From contig OV884059.1 in the NCBI GenBank assembly GCA_930367215.1, positions 34,463,882 through 34,527,881 of the forward strand: a DNA stretch of 64,000 nt, read 5' to 3'. This stretch comes from Pollenia angustigena. Its lineage: Eukaryota; Arthropoda; Insecta; Diptera; Polleniidae. Below, piece by piece: positions 42,591-53,007 of this stretch. Under the pieces are notes generated by a model. It had not been told where the DNA came from and ran no database searches. It saw nothing but the letters and a program-made list of their open reading frames with translations. Made by a program: the position numbers and the translations under genes. Positions within the stretch are counted from its first letter, which is position 1, and the number at the start of each line of letters is the position of its first letter.

Positions 42591-44080
42591 AACCTTTGCT
42601 TTCCAACGATATAGAGGATATTTTAATTAAATGTTTCTAGCTTTTTTTGAATTATTTTAAAAATTGAAGAATAGGTATTGATATAACTTAAGTTTTTTAT
42701 GTATTATAATAAATTATAATAAATTTTGACTAAAAAAAATAGTTGTAGTCAAAATGAAATTTCGTATGGAAATGGATAATTCTTATTTTATTGTAAAAAA
42801 AATTTCATTTTATATTTTTACAAGACGATACCCCTGCATGTTTGGGCGATTTTTAGTGAAGACTTTTAAGTAGTGTGGGAATTTTTTATTTTTGAAAGTA
42901 AATTCAGCACCAAAAACTTAGATTTAGCTGTAAAATTTCCATTTGGCATTTTATTAGCTTTTTAGAAAAATGTTTTAAACTTCTTTTGATTAATTTTTAA
43001 AGTTGGATGGAATAGTCTTAGCGATTAAAACTAAAATAAATTGTTATAAACTAACTTTTACGCAATTAATGATGACTGTTTTTTTAAAATATAAAAAAAA
43101 TAATCTGGTCTAAATATGTCTGTAAATTCTTTTAAATCGAAATAGCTATAAAACCGTTTGTATTTTGTTTTTATTAGAGGGCCTTCCAATTTCAAGGTTA
43201 ACCAATTGTGGTATTTATATCTGATGCTATATCAAATCTACCTAAATACTTGTTTAAATATTACCATTTATTTTAATTTTGTTTAAAATGAGTCACTTAA
43301 ATGTATAAGGATTTAAAACAATATAATGAACAACTTTAAGAATTATTTGTAGCGTTTTCAAAATAATTTTTAGCATTTCTTTGCCTTGCCTAATGTCAGA
43401 GTAAGCTGTGAACAAATTTTAAGATCTGTTTCTATGTCATTGGTTTCGTCAATAAAATTATCCAAACTTAAATGTTTCTAGCTTTTTGATTAAATTAAAC
43501 ATTTACGTACGCAAATACTTATTGTTGAATGTTTTGTTTTCAAATAACAAATGGGATTTTTTTTATAAATAATAAGATTTTTTAAAAATAATATGGCAAC
43601 ACGTGTAAGATTTTTGAATTGAAATGTAAGAAGAGACAATCCGTCTCTAAAACTGAAAAAAACAACAATCATGAAAACAATGCCTACCAACACTTAAATA
43701 ACTTTTGCATATTCGTACATACTACATACTTAGGTATTTACATTTAAGCCAAAAACTAATTGTAAAATATGGTTTTTGTTTCACATGTAAGGCGAACGAT
43801 TCATATTTATATTGTCAATAAAATGAAAAAATCAAAAATCGCTGAATAATTTTAAAATCGTTTATAAAAATATTTATAAAAAAAGTTAAAAAATTTTTTG
43901 TTTGCAAAACGTGGAGATGCCGAGATTTGAACCCCGGCAATATAACAGACAAACCTTCTTGGGCAACCGCCTTGACCATTGAGCTATTAACGTTGTTGAA
44001 AATAAAGAATTATAGTAGAATATACTCCCGTCATATTATTAGTTTAATATGTAGGTATGTATTTTTCAATTAAAGCGAAC
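42591..44080. other. A+T-rich spacer, no gene recognised
   Basis: It is very A+T rich. AAATGTTTCTAGCTTTTT occurs twice (about 42629 and 43470). 42821-42960 resembles 26305-26440 on the other side of LINE-4 (GATAMCCCTGCWTGTTTG.., ACTTAGATT..), so the LINE may have entered an older repeat. A tRNA-like segment lies at 43911-43990. The frame at 43490-43693 has no motif. Confidence 0.4.
43911..43990 (-). tRNA. tRNA-like sequence (pseudogene or SINE head)
   Basis: On the minus strand there is an A-box-like TAGCTCAATGGTCA and a B-box GGTTCAAATCTC. A good T-arm can form (GCCGGG/CTCGGC). The acceptor and anticodon arms do not fold well, so it is probably not functional. Confidence 0.4.
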
Positions 44081-44500
44081 AATCATGTACAAGCATGTGT
44101 ACATGTTTCAAATAAAAAAACAAAAAAAAAACAACAACCACAAGGGATTTTTTTTGGAAAATTTAGAGGCAGTCGTGGTTTTTTGGTCATATCTAAGCCA
44201 TTTGTGGACCGATCTTGCTGAATTTCATTAGCAAGAAATGGTGGACTGTGTGTAACATAATTGTAAAACAACCTAGCCGCTATCATGTCTGGATTATCCG
44301 GAAAACACGTATCAAACGTAAGACGGACAGACGGACAGACGGTCAGACGGACAGACGGACATCGTTAAATCAACTTCTCTTCTCATATGGAGCCAGAATA
44401 TATATACTTTATGGGGTCTAAAATCAATATTGTGGAAATTACAAACGTTATGACAAACTTATATATACCCTTTTACACCTGTGGTGAAGGGTATAAAAAG
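44081..44500 (+). repeat. R1 dispersed repeat, copy b (end fragment)
   Basis: It contains GTGGACCGATCTTGCTGAAT, a short tandem run of ACGGACAG (44322-44361), ACATCGTTAAATCAAC and the end GGTGAAGGGTATAAAAAG. Confidence 0.6.
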
Positions 44501-44589
44501 GTAGTAAATTATGTGCTTTTATATACGTACATATATGTATATCTGTGGATTAAAAAACAAACAAGGAAATTTCATGTTAAAGACAAATA

Positions 44590-44754
44590 TTTTTTTTAAA
44601 CATATATTTTTTTTGGCTTTCATGTTTGTTTACAACATAAATGTCACATTGATTTCGAAAATTCGAAAACCAAAACCAGTTTTACATAATGGAAACACTT
44701 TGACACGTTTTGCCCAAAACAAGTTGTTTTGCTCATAGTGGAAACATAGTATAA
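44590..44754. mobile_element. Right half of the GTTTCCAC-family MITE (copy 1)
   Basis: It matches the right end of copy 2 (7735-7890): GCTTTCATGTTTGT, CAAAACCAGTTTTACATAAT and ATAGTGGAAACATAGTAT. Its left half is at 23099-23403, so about 21 kb of later insertions separate the two. Confidence 0.7.
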
Positions 44755-44951
44755 ACCAACGTTTTAGCAATCGATGGCCACCTTGTTTAAAAATCACCAT
44801 GTCGCAAAACTCAAAATTACATCGCCAAATAGGTTTATAAGTCTGACAGCCCTTATATATGTAAGTATGTAATTAGGTATTTTACCGAGTACTCGTTGCC
44901 TTCTTTTAAAGTAACTGTTTACATTTTAACGATCAGAAATATTCTGACAAT

Positions 44952-46644
44952 CAGGGTTACCGTTGGAAATTTTCGAAAAGGGTCACAAAAAGGGGATTTT
45001 CCAGAAAAAGGGGTCAGAAAAAGGGTATTTCAATAAAAAAAAGGGTCAAGTTTTTTATAAGCAGTATTTCCCATTTAAATGAACATAATAAGACCAAGTT
45101 TTTTTATAAGCAAACAAAAAATAATATTTCAGGTAGGAAGAGCTCAAAAAACTTACAGCCTGTTCATCGATTTCGAACGCTGACGTTCGACATCGTTAAA
45201 CAGGCAGTTAATTTTTTTATGGAATGCTCTGTCCTGTTTTTAACACCTGACAAAAAGTTTATTCTTTAGCATTATAGCTAATTTTTTAATACTTTTTATG
45301 AAATTTTCCGATTTAGCGATGTCAAATAAATTTTAGTGTTTGTTTTAAATTTTGCAATCGTTCGCGAATTGTAACCATTTTCTCGATTAAAGCGATTTTT
45401 TCCTGTAAGTGTCAGATTTTTTTAAGCTTTTACGATTATAAATATTAGACTTTGCTATCATACCGCTGTTACCAAATATTTGGGAATTTCCGCTAATTTA
45501 GCAAATTTTTACCTCTTGTTTTCATTCCTGTTAGGGCACTGCTACATGTTCAATAAATATCGTGATATTTCTAGTATCACGATATTTATTGAACGTGTAG
45601 CATGCAATATTGATGGATCGCGATCCATATCGCAGAATGGCCTAAAATACGAAATCCAGAAATCCAGATCACGGATCGTGGATCGCGTGATAAATATTGA
45701 ACGTGTAGCATTTTCATGATATTAAATAATATTAATAAAAATTAATAGGTCAGTAAAAAGTGTCAAAATAAAAGAAATAAAATACGCAGTGGAAAAAATT
45801 AAACAAATAAAAAGTAAAATAATTGACATGATACGTCAGTAAAGAGTGTCAAAATAAAAGAAATAAAATACGCAGTGGAAAAAATTAAACAAATGAAAAG
45901 TAAAACAATTGACAAAATTTGTGTATTTTTTCCGATCCTGCAACCACTTTTTGCTCCAAATGTTTCTTTCCACTTTTTCTTTTGGGTTTATCGTGACGAC
46001 CCGCACAGCACAAAAAGAACATAAATACTGACGCGATAAATATTGAACATGTAGCATACGCTCGTGATCCATCAATATTTTAAAATGGATCGCGATCCAA
46101 ATATCACGATATATATTGAACGTGTAGCAGTGCCCTAAGGGCACTCTCAACACTGTCGATTCAAAAGGGGGGAAAAGTTCAATACCTTTTGCCATTATTA
46201 AAGGCGAATTTTTTTTGAATAAAACATGCTACTCTTTAAGAGAGCAAAATACCAAATTGCATTTTTTAATAAAATGTCAAATTTTTGTTTTGAAAAGAAA
46301 CCATCGTAAAAAATAACAAATATATATATGAGTTATGTTTGCTTTTAGGGAAATTGTACTTTACTATCAAAAATCAAAGAGAAGAAAGCATGGAATTGTA
46401 AGTTTATACTTTGAGTCTGTTCCATATCAAGCAATGCTTTTTTCGAAAACATTTGTGTAGCACTTCTGTTCCGCAGTGTAGACAAAAAACAAAATGTGAG
46501 AGATATTTCCAAAAAAGGGTCAAAAAGTGTCACAAAATGGGTGATAATGATACAAAAGTATAATTTAAAAGAAGGGTCATAAAAGGTATCAACACCGTCG
46601 AAAAAGGGTCAAATTGATACTTTAGTATCACAACGGTAACGCTG
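44952..46644. mobile_element. hAT-type non-autonomous element, copy A
   Basis: Exact 8-bp duplication CTGACAAT (44944-44951 and 46645-46652). Inverted ends CAGGGTTACCGTTG and CAGCGTTACCGTTG. Subterminal DNA is full of AAAAGGGTCA-type repeats. A second copy (inverted) lies in the copia element at 61391-62430. Copy A is longer because of a nested insertion (45534-46135). No transposase is encoded. It ends 243 bp before the start codon of the host gene. Confidence 0.9.
45534..46135. mobile_element. Foldback element nested in hAT copy A
   Basis: Long inverted ends: GGGCACTGCTACATGTTCAATA and the complement-matching TATTGAACGTGTAGCAGTGCCC. A perfect internal hairpin near 45555-45595 (ATATCGTGATA..TATCACGATAT) repeats the same motif. 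The empty site is seen in copy B (TTAGGGCACTCTC in complement). An 86-bp unit is duplicated inside (45749-45834, 45835-45916). Confidence 0.7.
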
Positions 46645-46652
46645 CTGACAAT

Positions 46653-46887
46653 AGTCCAATGTATATTTATAGTATAATTTGTGATTTATAGCTATAAATA
46701 TACCTTGCAATAGTCCAAATTCTATGGTCCAAATTTTGTGGCAAAGACATAAGACATATAATTTGTGTTTTGTGGCTTCTTTCCGTTTGTAAAAATTAGA
46801 CAAAACTGAAAATCACAAAATATATAAATTTTAAATAAAAAAAATTATTGATTATTTGTAAATAAATATTAAAATTTGAAAACAATA
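46653..46887 (+). promoter_or_regulatory. Putative promoter / 5' leader of the adhesion-GPCR-like gene
   Basis: A+T-rich 235 bp between the hAT element and the ATG. GCTATAAATATACC (about 46691) is a TATA-like box. No initiator or CpG feature is certain. The leader before the ATG reads AAAACAATA, a fly-like start context. Confidence 0.3.
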
Positions 46888-47102
46888 ATGATTAAATTGC
46901 CATATAATGTTTATTTATGTTTGTGGTTGTTTGTACAATTTTTTCTTATAAACGATGCAAAATGCCCTGAAAAGTGCCAGTGTAAAAATAATTCAGACAC
47001 TACATGGAGTTTACGCGTAAAATGTGGGGGTTCTGCAGATGAATACATGTCAAACTGGCAAAGTTTGGACTTTGAAGATGATGCAGTTAATGTGTTTACA
47101 TT
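46888..47102 (+). CDS. Exon 1: signal peptide and LRR N-terminal cap of an ADGRA (GPR124/125)-type adhesion GPCR
   Basis: ATG at 46888 (an in-frame TTG lies 12 nt upstream and was rejected). A signal peptide is evident (MIKLPYNVYLCLWLFVQFFL). An LRRNT-like cysteine cluster follows (CPEKCQCKN ... VKCGG). The donor is GTATGT at 47103, splitting a Leu codon (phase 2). The order LRR-Ig-HRM-GAIN across the exons is the ADGRA architecture; Drosophila CG15744 is the presumed orthologue (from memory). The product would be a cell-surface receptor. Confidence 0.8.
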
Positions 47103-47189
47103 GTATGTCTGTTTACATGAGTTTGTCATTAATATGAACAGATCAAAATAAACACTATAGGTATTAACTCTTCTTAATTTTTTTTTTAG

Positions 47190-47408
47190 AGATTTGAGTA
47201 AAAATAGTTTTACGGGAATCGACAAAGATTTTTTCCGCAATCTGACAGAACTTAAACGTCTTGATTTGTCCTTTAATCAAATTAGGACGATTGATAACAC
47301 TACATTTGGAGATGCTTTAATAGCCGTAGAACGATTAAAGTTAGCCAATAATTCGATTGCCCATATATATCCAGGATCTTTTGATAGTTTTCCCAATCTA
47401 AAACAACT
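47190..47408 (+). CDS. Exon 2: leucine-rich repeats
   Basis: Acceptor TTTTTTTAG ends at 47189; donor GTAAGT at 47409. It encodes three LRR units: LSKNSFTGIDKDFFRNL, LKRLDLSFNQIRTIDNTTF and VERLKLANNSIAHIYPGSF. Both ends are phase 2 inside a Leu codon, the usual LRR exon pattern. Length 219 bp fits the phase of the neighbours exactly. Confidence 0.85.
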
Positions 47409-47466
47409 GTAAGTGTGTTGGAATCATAAACGAGTCAATCTTATAACTTTCTAACAATTTTAATAG

Positions 47467-47677
47467 AGACATATCCAATAATCCATTGGCATGTGATTGT
47501 GATTTGATCTGGTTAATAGGTTGGTCCAACAGCCATCTGGTAAAACTGCAACCAGGCCCCAAATGCGAATCCGAAGATTTTAAGGGTATTTACTTAAAGA
47601 AATTAAAAGTAGGAGTAGACTTGTACTGCGAGTCACCACTCCAACCCTTATTGGAATTTATACCAAGACAAAATCAG
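47467..47677 (+). CDS. Exon 3: LRR C-terminal cap
   Basis: Acceptor TTTTAATAG ends at 47466; donor GTGAAT at 47678. It encodes LDISNNPLACDCDLIWLIGW with later Cys residues (CESEDFKG, LYCESPLQ): the LRRCT module. It ends in phase 0 with IPRQNQ. Confidence 0.85.
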
Positions 47678-47752
47678 GTGAATTATATGTTAAATTATAG
47701 CCAAAGAATCGAGTTATATAACATTAAAAAATGTTTTTTTTCCTTTAAATAG

Positions 47753-47960
47753 GTTTTATTCGAAGGTGATGAACTAGTTCTCAAGTGCCGGGCACCACGT
47801 GTTGCGGTGAGGGCTCCTCATGAATCGGAGGATTTGCCCACTAAGCCACATGTATTCTGGGGATGGTCGGCAAAAATTCGGAGTAGAAACTCAACAGATG
47901 ACATTGTATTTCATGATGCCACCAAGGTGCTAAATGACGTACATTTAGAAAGTAAAGAAA
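47753..47960 (+). CDS. Exon 4: first half of the Ig domain
   Basis: The acceptor TAAATAG ends at 47752. It encodes VLFEGDELVLKCRAP (first Ig cysteine) and HVFWGWSAKI (Ig tryptophan) to VHLES. Several donors are possible (GTAAAG 47952, GTAAAA 47961, GTAAAC 47994), all in phase 1, so the end is uncertain by some residues. If unspliced the frame stops at 48026. Confidence 0.7.
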
Positions 47961-48139
47961 GTAAAATGGAATATCTGGCAACCTCATGCCTGAGTAAACG
48001 TGTTTTTGCTGGCTGTCATATCTTCTGATGTATTAACTTTTAATTTTTCTTAAATGTGCAATAAGTTCGTGTAAATTATTGGTTAAATTCAAGTTAAATC
48101 TACTCCTCCTACAACTATACTGTTTTCTTTATTTAAAAG

Positions 48140-48159
48140 AGCTTTTTAATACTGATTCC
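48140..48159 (+). pseudogene. Possible 5' end of exon 5, cut off by LINE-5
   Basis: A pyrimidine-rich tract and AG (48121-48139) precede AG CTT TTT AAT ACT GAT TCC. In phase with exon 4 this reads LFNTDS. The sequence just after the LINE-5 tail reads TTDSG in frame (53587). This would place the LINE inside exon 5, with an imperfect duplication. It is short and therefore tentative. Confidence 0.4.
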
Positions 48160-48322
48160 CTTTTGTGATAGTATCGGGTATCTTTTGCTTTGGCCGTCAT
48201 TTTGGTAGCAGCCTTGAACTTGTGTTTTGCGCCATATTTCTGATTTTTGCGCCATATTTGCTTCTTGCATAGTGTTACATTCAAGGCTTGTTATACAGCA
48301 ATATTTTATTATAAACCTTACA

Positions 48323-49288
48323 ATGGCTGGTGGAAAAAATGAACAGTGTGGTGCGTGCCATGTTACTTTTTCAAGAGGACAGAATTGTGTGCAGTGTGAT
48401 ATTTGCCAGTTATGGTTTCATTCGTCATGTGAAGGTGTTGGCAGTGATGAATTCAAAGCTATGGAGAGTTTTAAGAATCTGTCTTTTATTTGCTCATCAT
48501 GCAAAAAAGTTCCGTCCAACTCAATTACTTCTGTGCGTGCTGATATTGCTGCCTTGAATGGAAAGTTTGATGACTTTGTAAAGAAAGGTAATGTTGATTG
48601 CGGATCCATTAAGCAAACGCTCCATGATATTGTCGCTGAATTTAGAGCTGAAGTTTCTACACTTATCAGCAGCATTAAATCGGATGTGAGTGACTGCAAC
48701 AATCGTATTGCGCAGGTTGAAACATTTACCAGCTCGAGAATATCTATGCTAGAAATTGAGAATAATTCGCTGCATCGCAAATTCAATAGATCTGATATTG
48801 TCATTCGTGGCTTGCCTGCGGGATTGGATGATCTGTGCACCATTGCTTCTAGTTTGGCTACATACTATAAAGTAGCTGTTAACCCATATGCTGTTAACCA
48901 TGCCTGTTATATGTATAATAAGCAATTTGTGCTGATAAAATTCAATAGTGTTGCTGTTCGTGATCAAATTATGCAGGCCTACTTTATGACTGTTAAATCT
49001 CGCCCTTTGTTGGTCTCCGATCTGGTGGCGTGTGACGTGCAAAACCCTAATGATACATCTAGTGGTATAAAAATAAACAGCAGGGTGTTTCTAAATGATC
49101 ACTTTTCTCCGTCCTCTTCTAAATTAAATGCCATTTGTAGGAAACTTTTGAAAGATAAAGTTATTCTTAAATTTCGAATACTTGATGCTGATAAACCTAA
49201 ATCCAAGGTCACTATGCTGGATGGTAAGGAGGTTGTTCTGGATGCTGCTGATTGTTCTACTTTGCTAAAATCTAACGTTGCTGCCTAG
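48323..49288 (+). CDS. LINE-5 ORF1 with N-terminal PHD finger
   Basis: Likely start ATG 48323 (MAGGKNEQ; the frame is open from 48227). Residues from this ATG: PHD ligands C9, C12, C25, C28, H33, C36, C57, C60, with the typical WFH (CQLWFHSSC). A coiled-coil region follows (about 75-160: SIKSDVSDCNNRIAQVE..). The C-terminal domain is FP/L1-like (about 165-320: DIVIRGLPAGLDD). ORF1 binds LINE RNA in related elements. PHD fingers in ORF1 are known from CR1/Jockey-type LINEs (memory); they may read histone tails. No lesions. Confidence 0.85.
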   Translation: MAGGKNEQCGACHVTFSRGQNCVQCDICQLWFHSSCEGVGSDEFKAMESFKNLSFICSSCKKVPSNSITSVRADIAALNGKFDDFVKKGNVDCGSIKQTLHDIVAEFRAEVSTLISSIKSDVSDCNNRIAQVETFTSSRISMLEIENNSLHRKFNRSDIVIRGLPAGLDDLCTIASSLATYYKVAVNPYAVNHACYMYNKQFVLIKFNSVAVRDQIMQAYFMTVKSRPLLVSDLVACDVQNPNDTSSGIKINSRVFLNDHFSPSSSKLNAICRKLLKDKVILKFRILDADKPKSKVTMLDGKEVVLDAADCSTLLKSNVAA

Positions 49289-49371
49289 CTGTTTTTCACC
49301 TGTCTGGAATGCAAGTCTTAAGAATTATTTTTTTTTGTTATTATTCTTTATTATTTTATAAATTCGTACTA

Positions 49372-49929
49372 CATATCGTCACCTTAAGGACGAAATAGCC
49401 CATCTGCAGTTTTCAAAGTTTGCAGGTGAGGGAAAAAAACGTTTAAATTTAAATTATTTACAATATTGAAACGAAAATTACACATTTTGAATAAAATGAA
49501 ACCAGAAATACATATCGGTTGAGAAAATTTGTTTTTTCTTAACATAGCTTATGCTATTTGGTTAATTGGAAATGTAAGAATCTGAAACCAAGTAACCTAT
49601 CTGCAGGACTAATTAGTATGAATATATAAATACATATGCATATTATATACATTATAAAGTTATAGTTTCCTTTACCGGTTTAAATAAAAATAAAAAGTAG
49701 GAAAAATAATGTATAAGTACTTAACGTTTGTTTAAATTACACTTTGCAACTAAATTAAACTATTATCGTAATTTTTGATGATTTTTTTTTTTTTTCTTTT
49801 TGTGCGTTACGGTCATCTAGGTAAAAAAAACTTTGTCTCATATGCATTTGATGTGGGGAATAAAATCCATAAAAAACTAAATTTTAGAATTTTGCAGATG
49901 GGTTATTGGGTCTTTAAGATGACGATATG
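49372..49929. mobile_element. 558-bp MITE between ORF1 and ORF2 of LINE-5
   Basis: Inverted ends of about 36 bp: CATATCGTCACCTTAAGGAC and (complement) CATATCGTCATCTTAAAGAC, continuing as CCCATCTGCA. It is flanked by CTA on both sides (49369-49371, 49930-49932). There is no ORF. It lengthens the inter-ORF gap of LINE-5 to about 900 nt. Confidence 0.75.
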
Positions 49930-50193
49930 CTAATTCTTTTAAATTTGAATTTCTTAATTAAATTTAATTCTTATTTTCTTTTTCCTTTTATTACGAATTT
50001 TATTGCATTATTTCAAATACTAGTTGCTTATTATTTTTACTTTGATCTCACATTAGTTTATGATATGGTTAGCTATTTATTTCATGAAATTTAATTTTTG
50101 TTTTTATTAAATTAAATTATTGTGAATTTTTAATGTATTTTCTTTTCTGCTTTGCTTTCCCCCCCTGTATACACACATCCTATTATTATTTTG

Positions 50194-53007
50194 ATGTCTT
50201 TTAGCGACAATCTTGGTCCAATAGTTAGGGATAGTGCATACCTGAGGAATATCTTACTACCGTTTGCAAGTCTTTATAAAATTGCACATCTTAATTGTCG
50301 TAGTTTGGCACCTAGGGCGAATTCTATTAAGCTAGATGAGCTTAAGTCCGTCATAAGTGATGGTGTGTTTGATGTACTTGCAGTTACCGAAACTTGGCTA
50401 AACGATCATGTCTCTGATCGTTCTGTGGAGATATTGGGATATAAGTTTTGCCGTAATGATAGGCCCTCCAGGGGTGGTGGTGTTGGAATCTATATATCTA
50501 AGAAGCTGAAGTACAGAGTTGTTTTCAAGGTTCAAGACTTAGGCTGTGAGTCGCTTTTCGTTGAATTTGTGTCTGGTAGTGTAAAATTCTTATTTGGAAC
50601 GGTCTATCTCCCTAATGGCTGCTTAGATACTTTTGAAAGGCTTCATATTGACTTGTTGTCCCGATATGCTAATATTATAATTGTAGGTGATTTTAATTGC
50701 AATTTGTTTTCGCCTTTGAAATCTGATATTGTTCGCTCTTTTTGCTTGAGGTATAATTTGTCGATAACCCATAATGTTTTGCCGACACATTTTGACTTGA
50801 GAACTGTAACTACGTCACTTATAGATTTTTTTTTGGTTAGTAATTCATTGACTACCAGGTACCGTCACCAAGTACAATGTCCATCCATCTCGGATCACTC
50901 GCTTATTTTTGCATGTTTTGCCATCAATGTTGACTATACGGATGAGTCTTTTGAATATCGGGATTTCAACAACATAAATTGGGGAGGTTTTTTCTCATTT
51001 TTAAGTGTTTACGATATGTCACAAATGTTTAATACTACTGATATTGATCTTAAGTGTACCCTTTTTAGTTCGCTCTTAAATGACCTTTTTCAATTTGTCC
51101 CTACTGTAAGGAAAAGATTGTGTAAGGGCATTGATGCCTGGATGAAGGTGAATACAGTTATTCGTATGAGGTCGTTACGTGATCTGTCTTTTTCGGCTTT
51201 TAAAGCAAACCCCAATAATCATAACTGGAGAACATATTGCAGGCTTCGTAACAAAGCCAAGAGTGTCATACGTAAGGAGAGAATTAAACATTTTTCTAAA
51301 CTCTTTAGCTCTATAGATTCCCGTCGCTTTTGGAAGGTTATTAAGGGACACGGTTGCATTGGTGGGGAGGATTCTTCCCCTGAACTTGATCCGAACATTA
51401 TAAATAACTATTTTGCTGGTTCTAGTGACCTTATACCTAATTATGCAGTTCTTGATAGGCTAGTGAACTTGGATAGCTCCTTTTCCTTCTCCTGCGTTAA
51501 TACAATGGAACTTTTTGATGCCGTGAATAAAGTAAAGTCTAAGTCGGTTGGTGTGGATGGGATATCTATTAAATTCCTTAAATTAGTTTTTCCCTTTTTG
51601 TCTGATATTATCCTACATCTAACGAACTCAATCTTGACTACATCAACTTTTCCATCAGCGTGGAAAGTTGCACGTATTGTTCCTATTCCGAAGACAAGAG
51701 TTGTTAACTGCCCGGATGATCTTAGACCTATCTCTATACTTCCTGCATTATCTAAGGTTGTTGAGCATATATTGAAGGACCAAATGTTAAACTATGTGTC
51801 TAATAAAATTTCTGAATCACAGTTTGCTTTTCGTAATGGGTTAAATACAACTTCCCTCTTGTTGAGCCTTACTGACTCGATAAGAGGTAACATTAATGAG
51901 GATAAATTGAGTGTTTTAATATCCATGGATCTCTCAAAGGCTTTTAATTCTATTAATTTTTCTAGATTGATTTCTAAACTCGCAGATGAGTTCCAATTTT
52001 CAAGTACTGCTTGTAGGCTTTTAATGTCCTACTTATCTGGTAGATCCCAGTTTGTTGTCATGAATGGTGTTGCATCGGATGTACTTCCTCTCTCCTGTGG
52101 TGTGCCGCAAGGCTCTGTTTTAGGTCCCCTGTTGTTTATCCTTTACATAAACGACCTCTCTAATGTTGTTGATCACCCGAGCTGTAATTCTTATTTTTTT
52201 GCAGATGATGTTTTTCTCCTGTTTAGTGGTGATAGAGGGTCTGTTGATATCTTTGAACGCAACATTAACTCATGCCTAGCGCATGTCTCGCAGTGGACTA
52301 GAGCAAACTTTTTAACGGTCAATACGTCAAAAACTAAGGCCTTAATGTTTGGCCCTACACCCCGTTTCTTCACTCAGTTAGTAATACTTCTTGATGATGA
52401 TGTGATTCAATTTGTTGATCGCCATAAGTGCTTGGGTGTGGTTCTAGATAATAGGCTCTCGTTTAATTATCATATTGATGCCTTATCGGGTAGGATATTT
52501 GGTATGCTACGTAAGTTCTACTGCTCTAGTATATTTCTTCCTTTGCATGCAAGGAAGAGATTAGCGCATGCAATATTGATGTCCCAAATTATTTATGGTT
52601 TTGAGGTTATGACGGGTACCGTTGGTATACTCCTTACTAGGCTAAGGCACTTGGTAAATGCCATTACTAGATTTGTTTATAATGTTCGACGCGGAGACCA
52701 TATCTCTGGCTTTGTGAAAGATTTCCTTGGTTGTGATTTTGATAATTATGTGCGAGTTCGTAACTTGTGTACATTTCATAAAATGGTAAAAAGTGGTAGA
52801 CCTGTTGTATTGTGCAACTCCTTTCTTTTTTCGCCTAGAAACAGAAATCCTCATCTTAATTTTCCAAGAATATTTAGGTCTGACTTCTCCAGATCTTTTC
52901 TAGTTAGGGTAACCAGTTATTGGAATGGACTGCCATTAGAGCTGCGTATTTTTACGCACTCAAACAATGTCTTTAAGCTAAAACTTGTTAAACATTTCTC
53001 ATCCTAA
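50194..53007 (+). CDS. LINE-5 ORF2: endonuclease and reverse transcriptase
   Basis: Intact, about 937 codons from ATG 50194 (the frame is open 42 nt further upstream). The APE endonuclease has KIAHLNCRSL, VTETWLND, IIVGDFNCNL and SISDHSLIF. RT has KSVGVDGISIKFLK, DDLRPISILPALSKVVE, QFAFRNGLNTTSL, ISMDLSKAFNSIN, SCGVPQGSVLGPLLF and FFADDVFLLF (FADD in place of the common YADD; both Asp present). The C-terminus has the Jockey-type SYWNGLPLELR. Function: nicks target DNA and copies LINE RNA. No lesions seen. Confidence 0.92.
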   Translation: MSFSDNLGPIVRDSAYLRNILLPFASLYKIAHLNCRSLAPRANSIKLDELKSVISDGVFDVLAVTETWLNDHVSDRSVEILGYKFCRNDRPSRGGGVGIYISKKLKYRVVFKVQDLGCESLFVEFVSGSVKFLFGTVYLPNGCLDTFERLHIDLLSRYANIIIVGDFNCNLFSPLKSDIVRSFCLRYNLSITHNVLPTHFDLRTVTTSLIDFFLVSNSLTTRYRHQVQCPSISDHSLIFACFAINVDYTDESFEYRDFNNINWGGFFSFLSVYDMSQMFNTTDIDLKCTLFSSLLNDLFQFVPTVRKRLCKGIDAWMKVNTVIRMRSLRDLSFSAFKANPNNHNWRTYCRLRNKAKSVIRKERIKHFSKLFSSIDSRRFWKVIKGHGCIGGEDSSPELDPNIINNYFAGSSDLIPNYAVLDRLVNLDSSFSFSCVNTMELFDAVNKVKSKSVGVDGISIKFLKLVFPFLSDIILHLTNSILTTSTFPSAWKVARIVPIPKTRVVNCPDDLRPISILPALSKVVEHILKDQMLNYVSNKISESQFAFRNGLNTTSLLLSLTDSIRGNINEDKLSVLISMDLSKAFNSINFSRLISKLADEFQFSSTACRLLMSYLSGRSQFVVMNGVASDVLPLSCGVPQGSVLGPLLFILYINDLSNVVDHPSCNSYFFADDVFLLFSGDRGSVDIFERNINSCLAHVSQWTRANFLTVNTSKTKALMFGPTPRFFTQLVILLDDDVIQFVDRHKCLGVVLDNRLSFNYHIDALSGRIFGMLRKFYCSSIFLPLHARKRLAHAILMSQIIYGFEVMTGTVGILLTRLRHLVNAITRFVYNVRRGDHISGFVKDFLGCDFDNYVRVRNLCTFHKMVKSGRPVVLCNSFLFSPRNRNPHLNFPRIFRSDFSRSFLVRVTSYWNGLPLELRIFTHSNNVFKLKLVKHFSS

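Noticed and set aside
45531..46138. piggyBac-type TTAA insertion
   Set aside because: The left junction reads TTAG and not TTAA, and the sister site shows TTAGGGCAC; the duplication could not be fixed.
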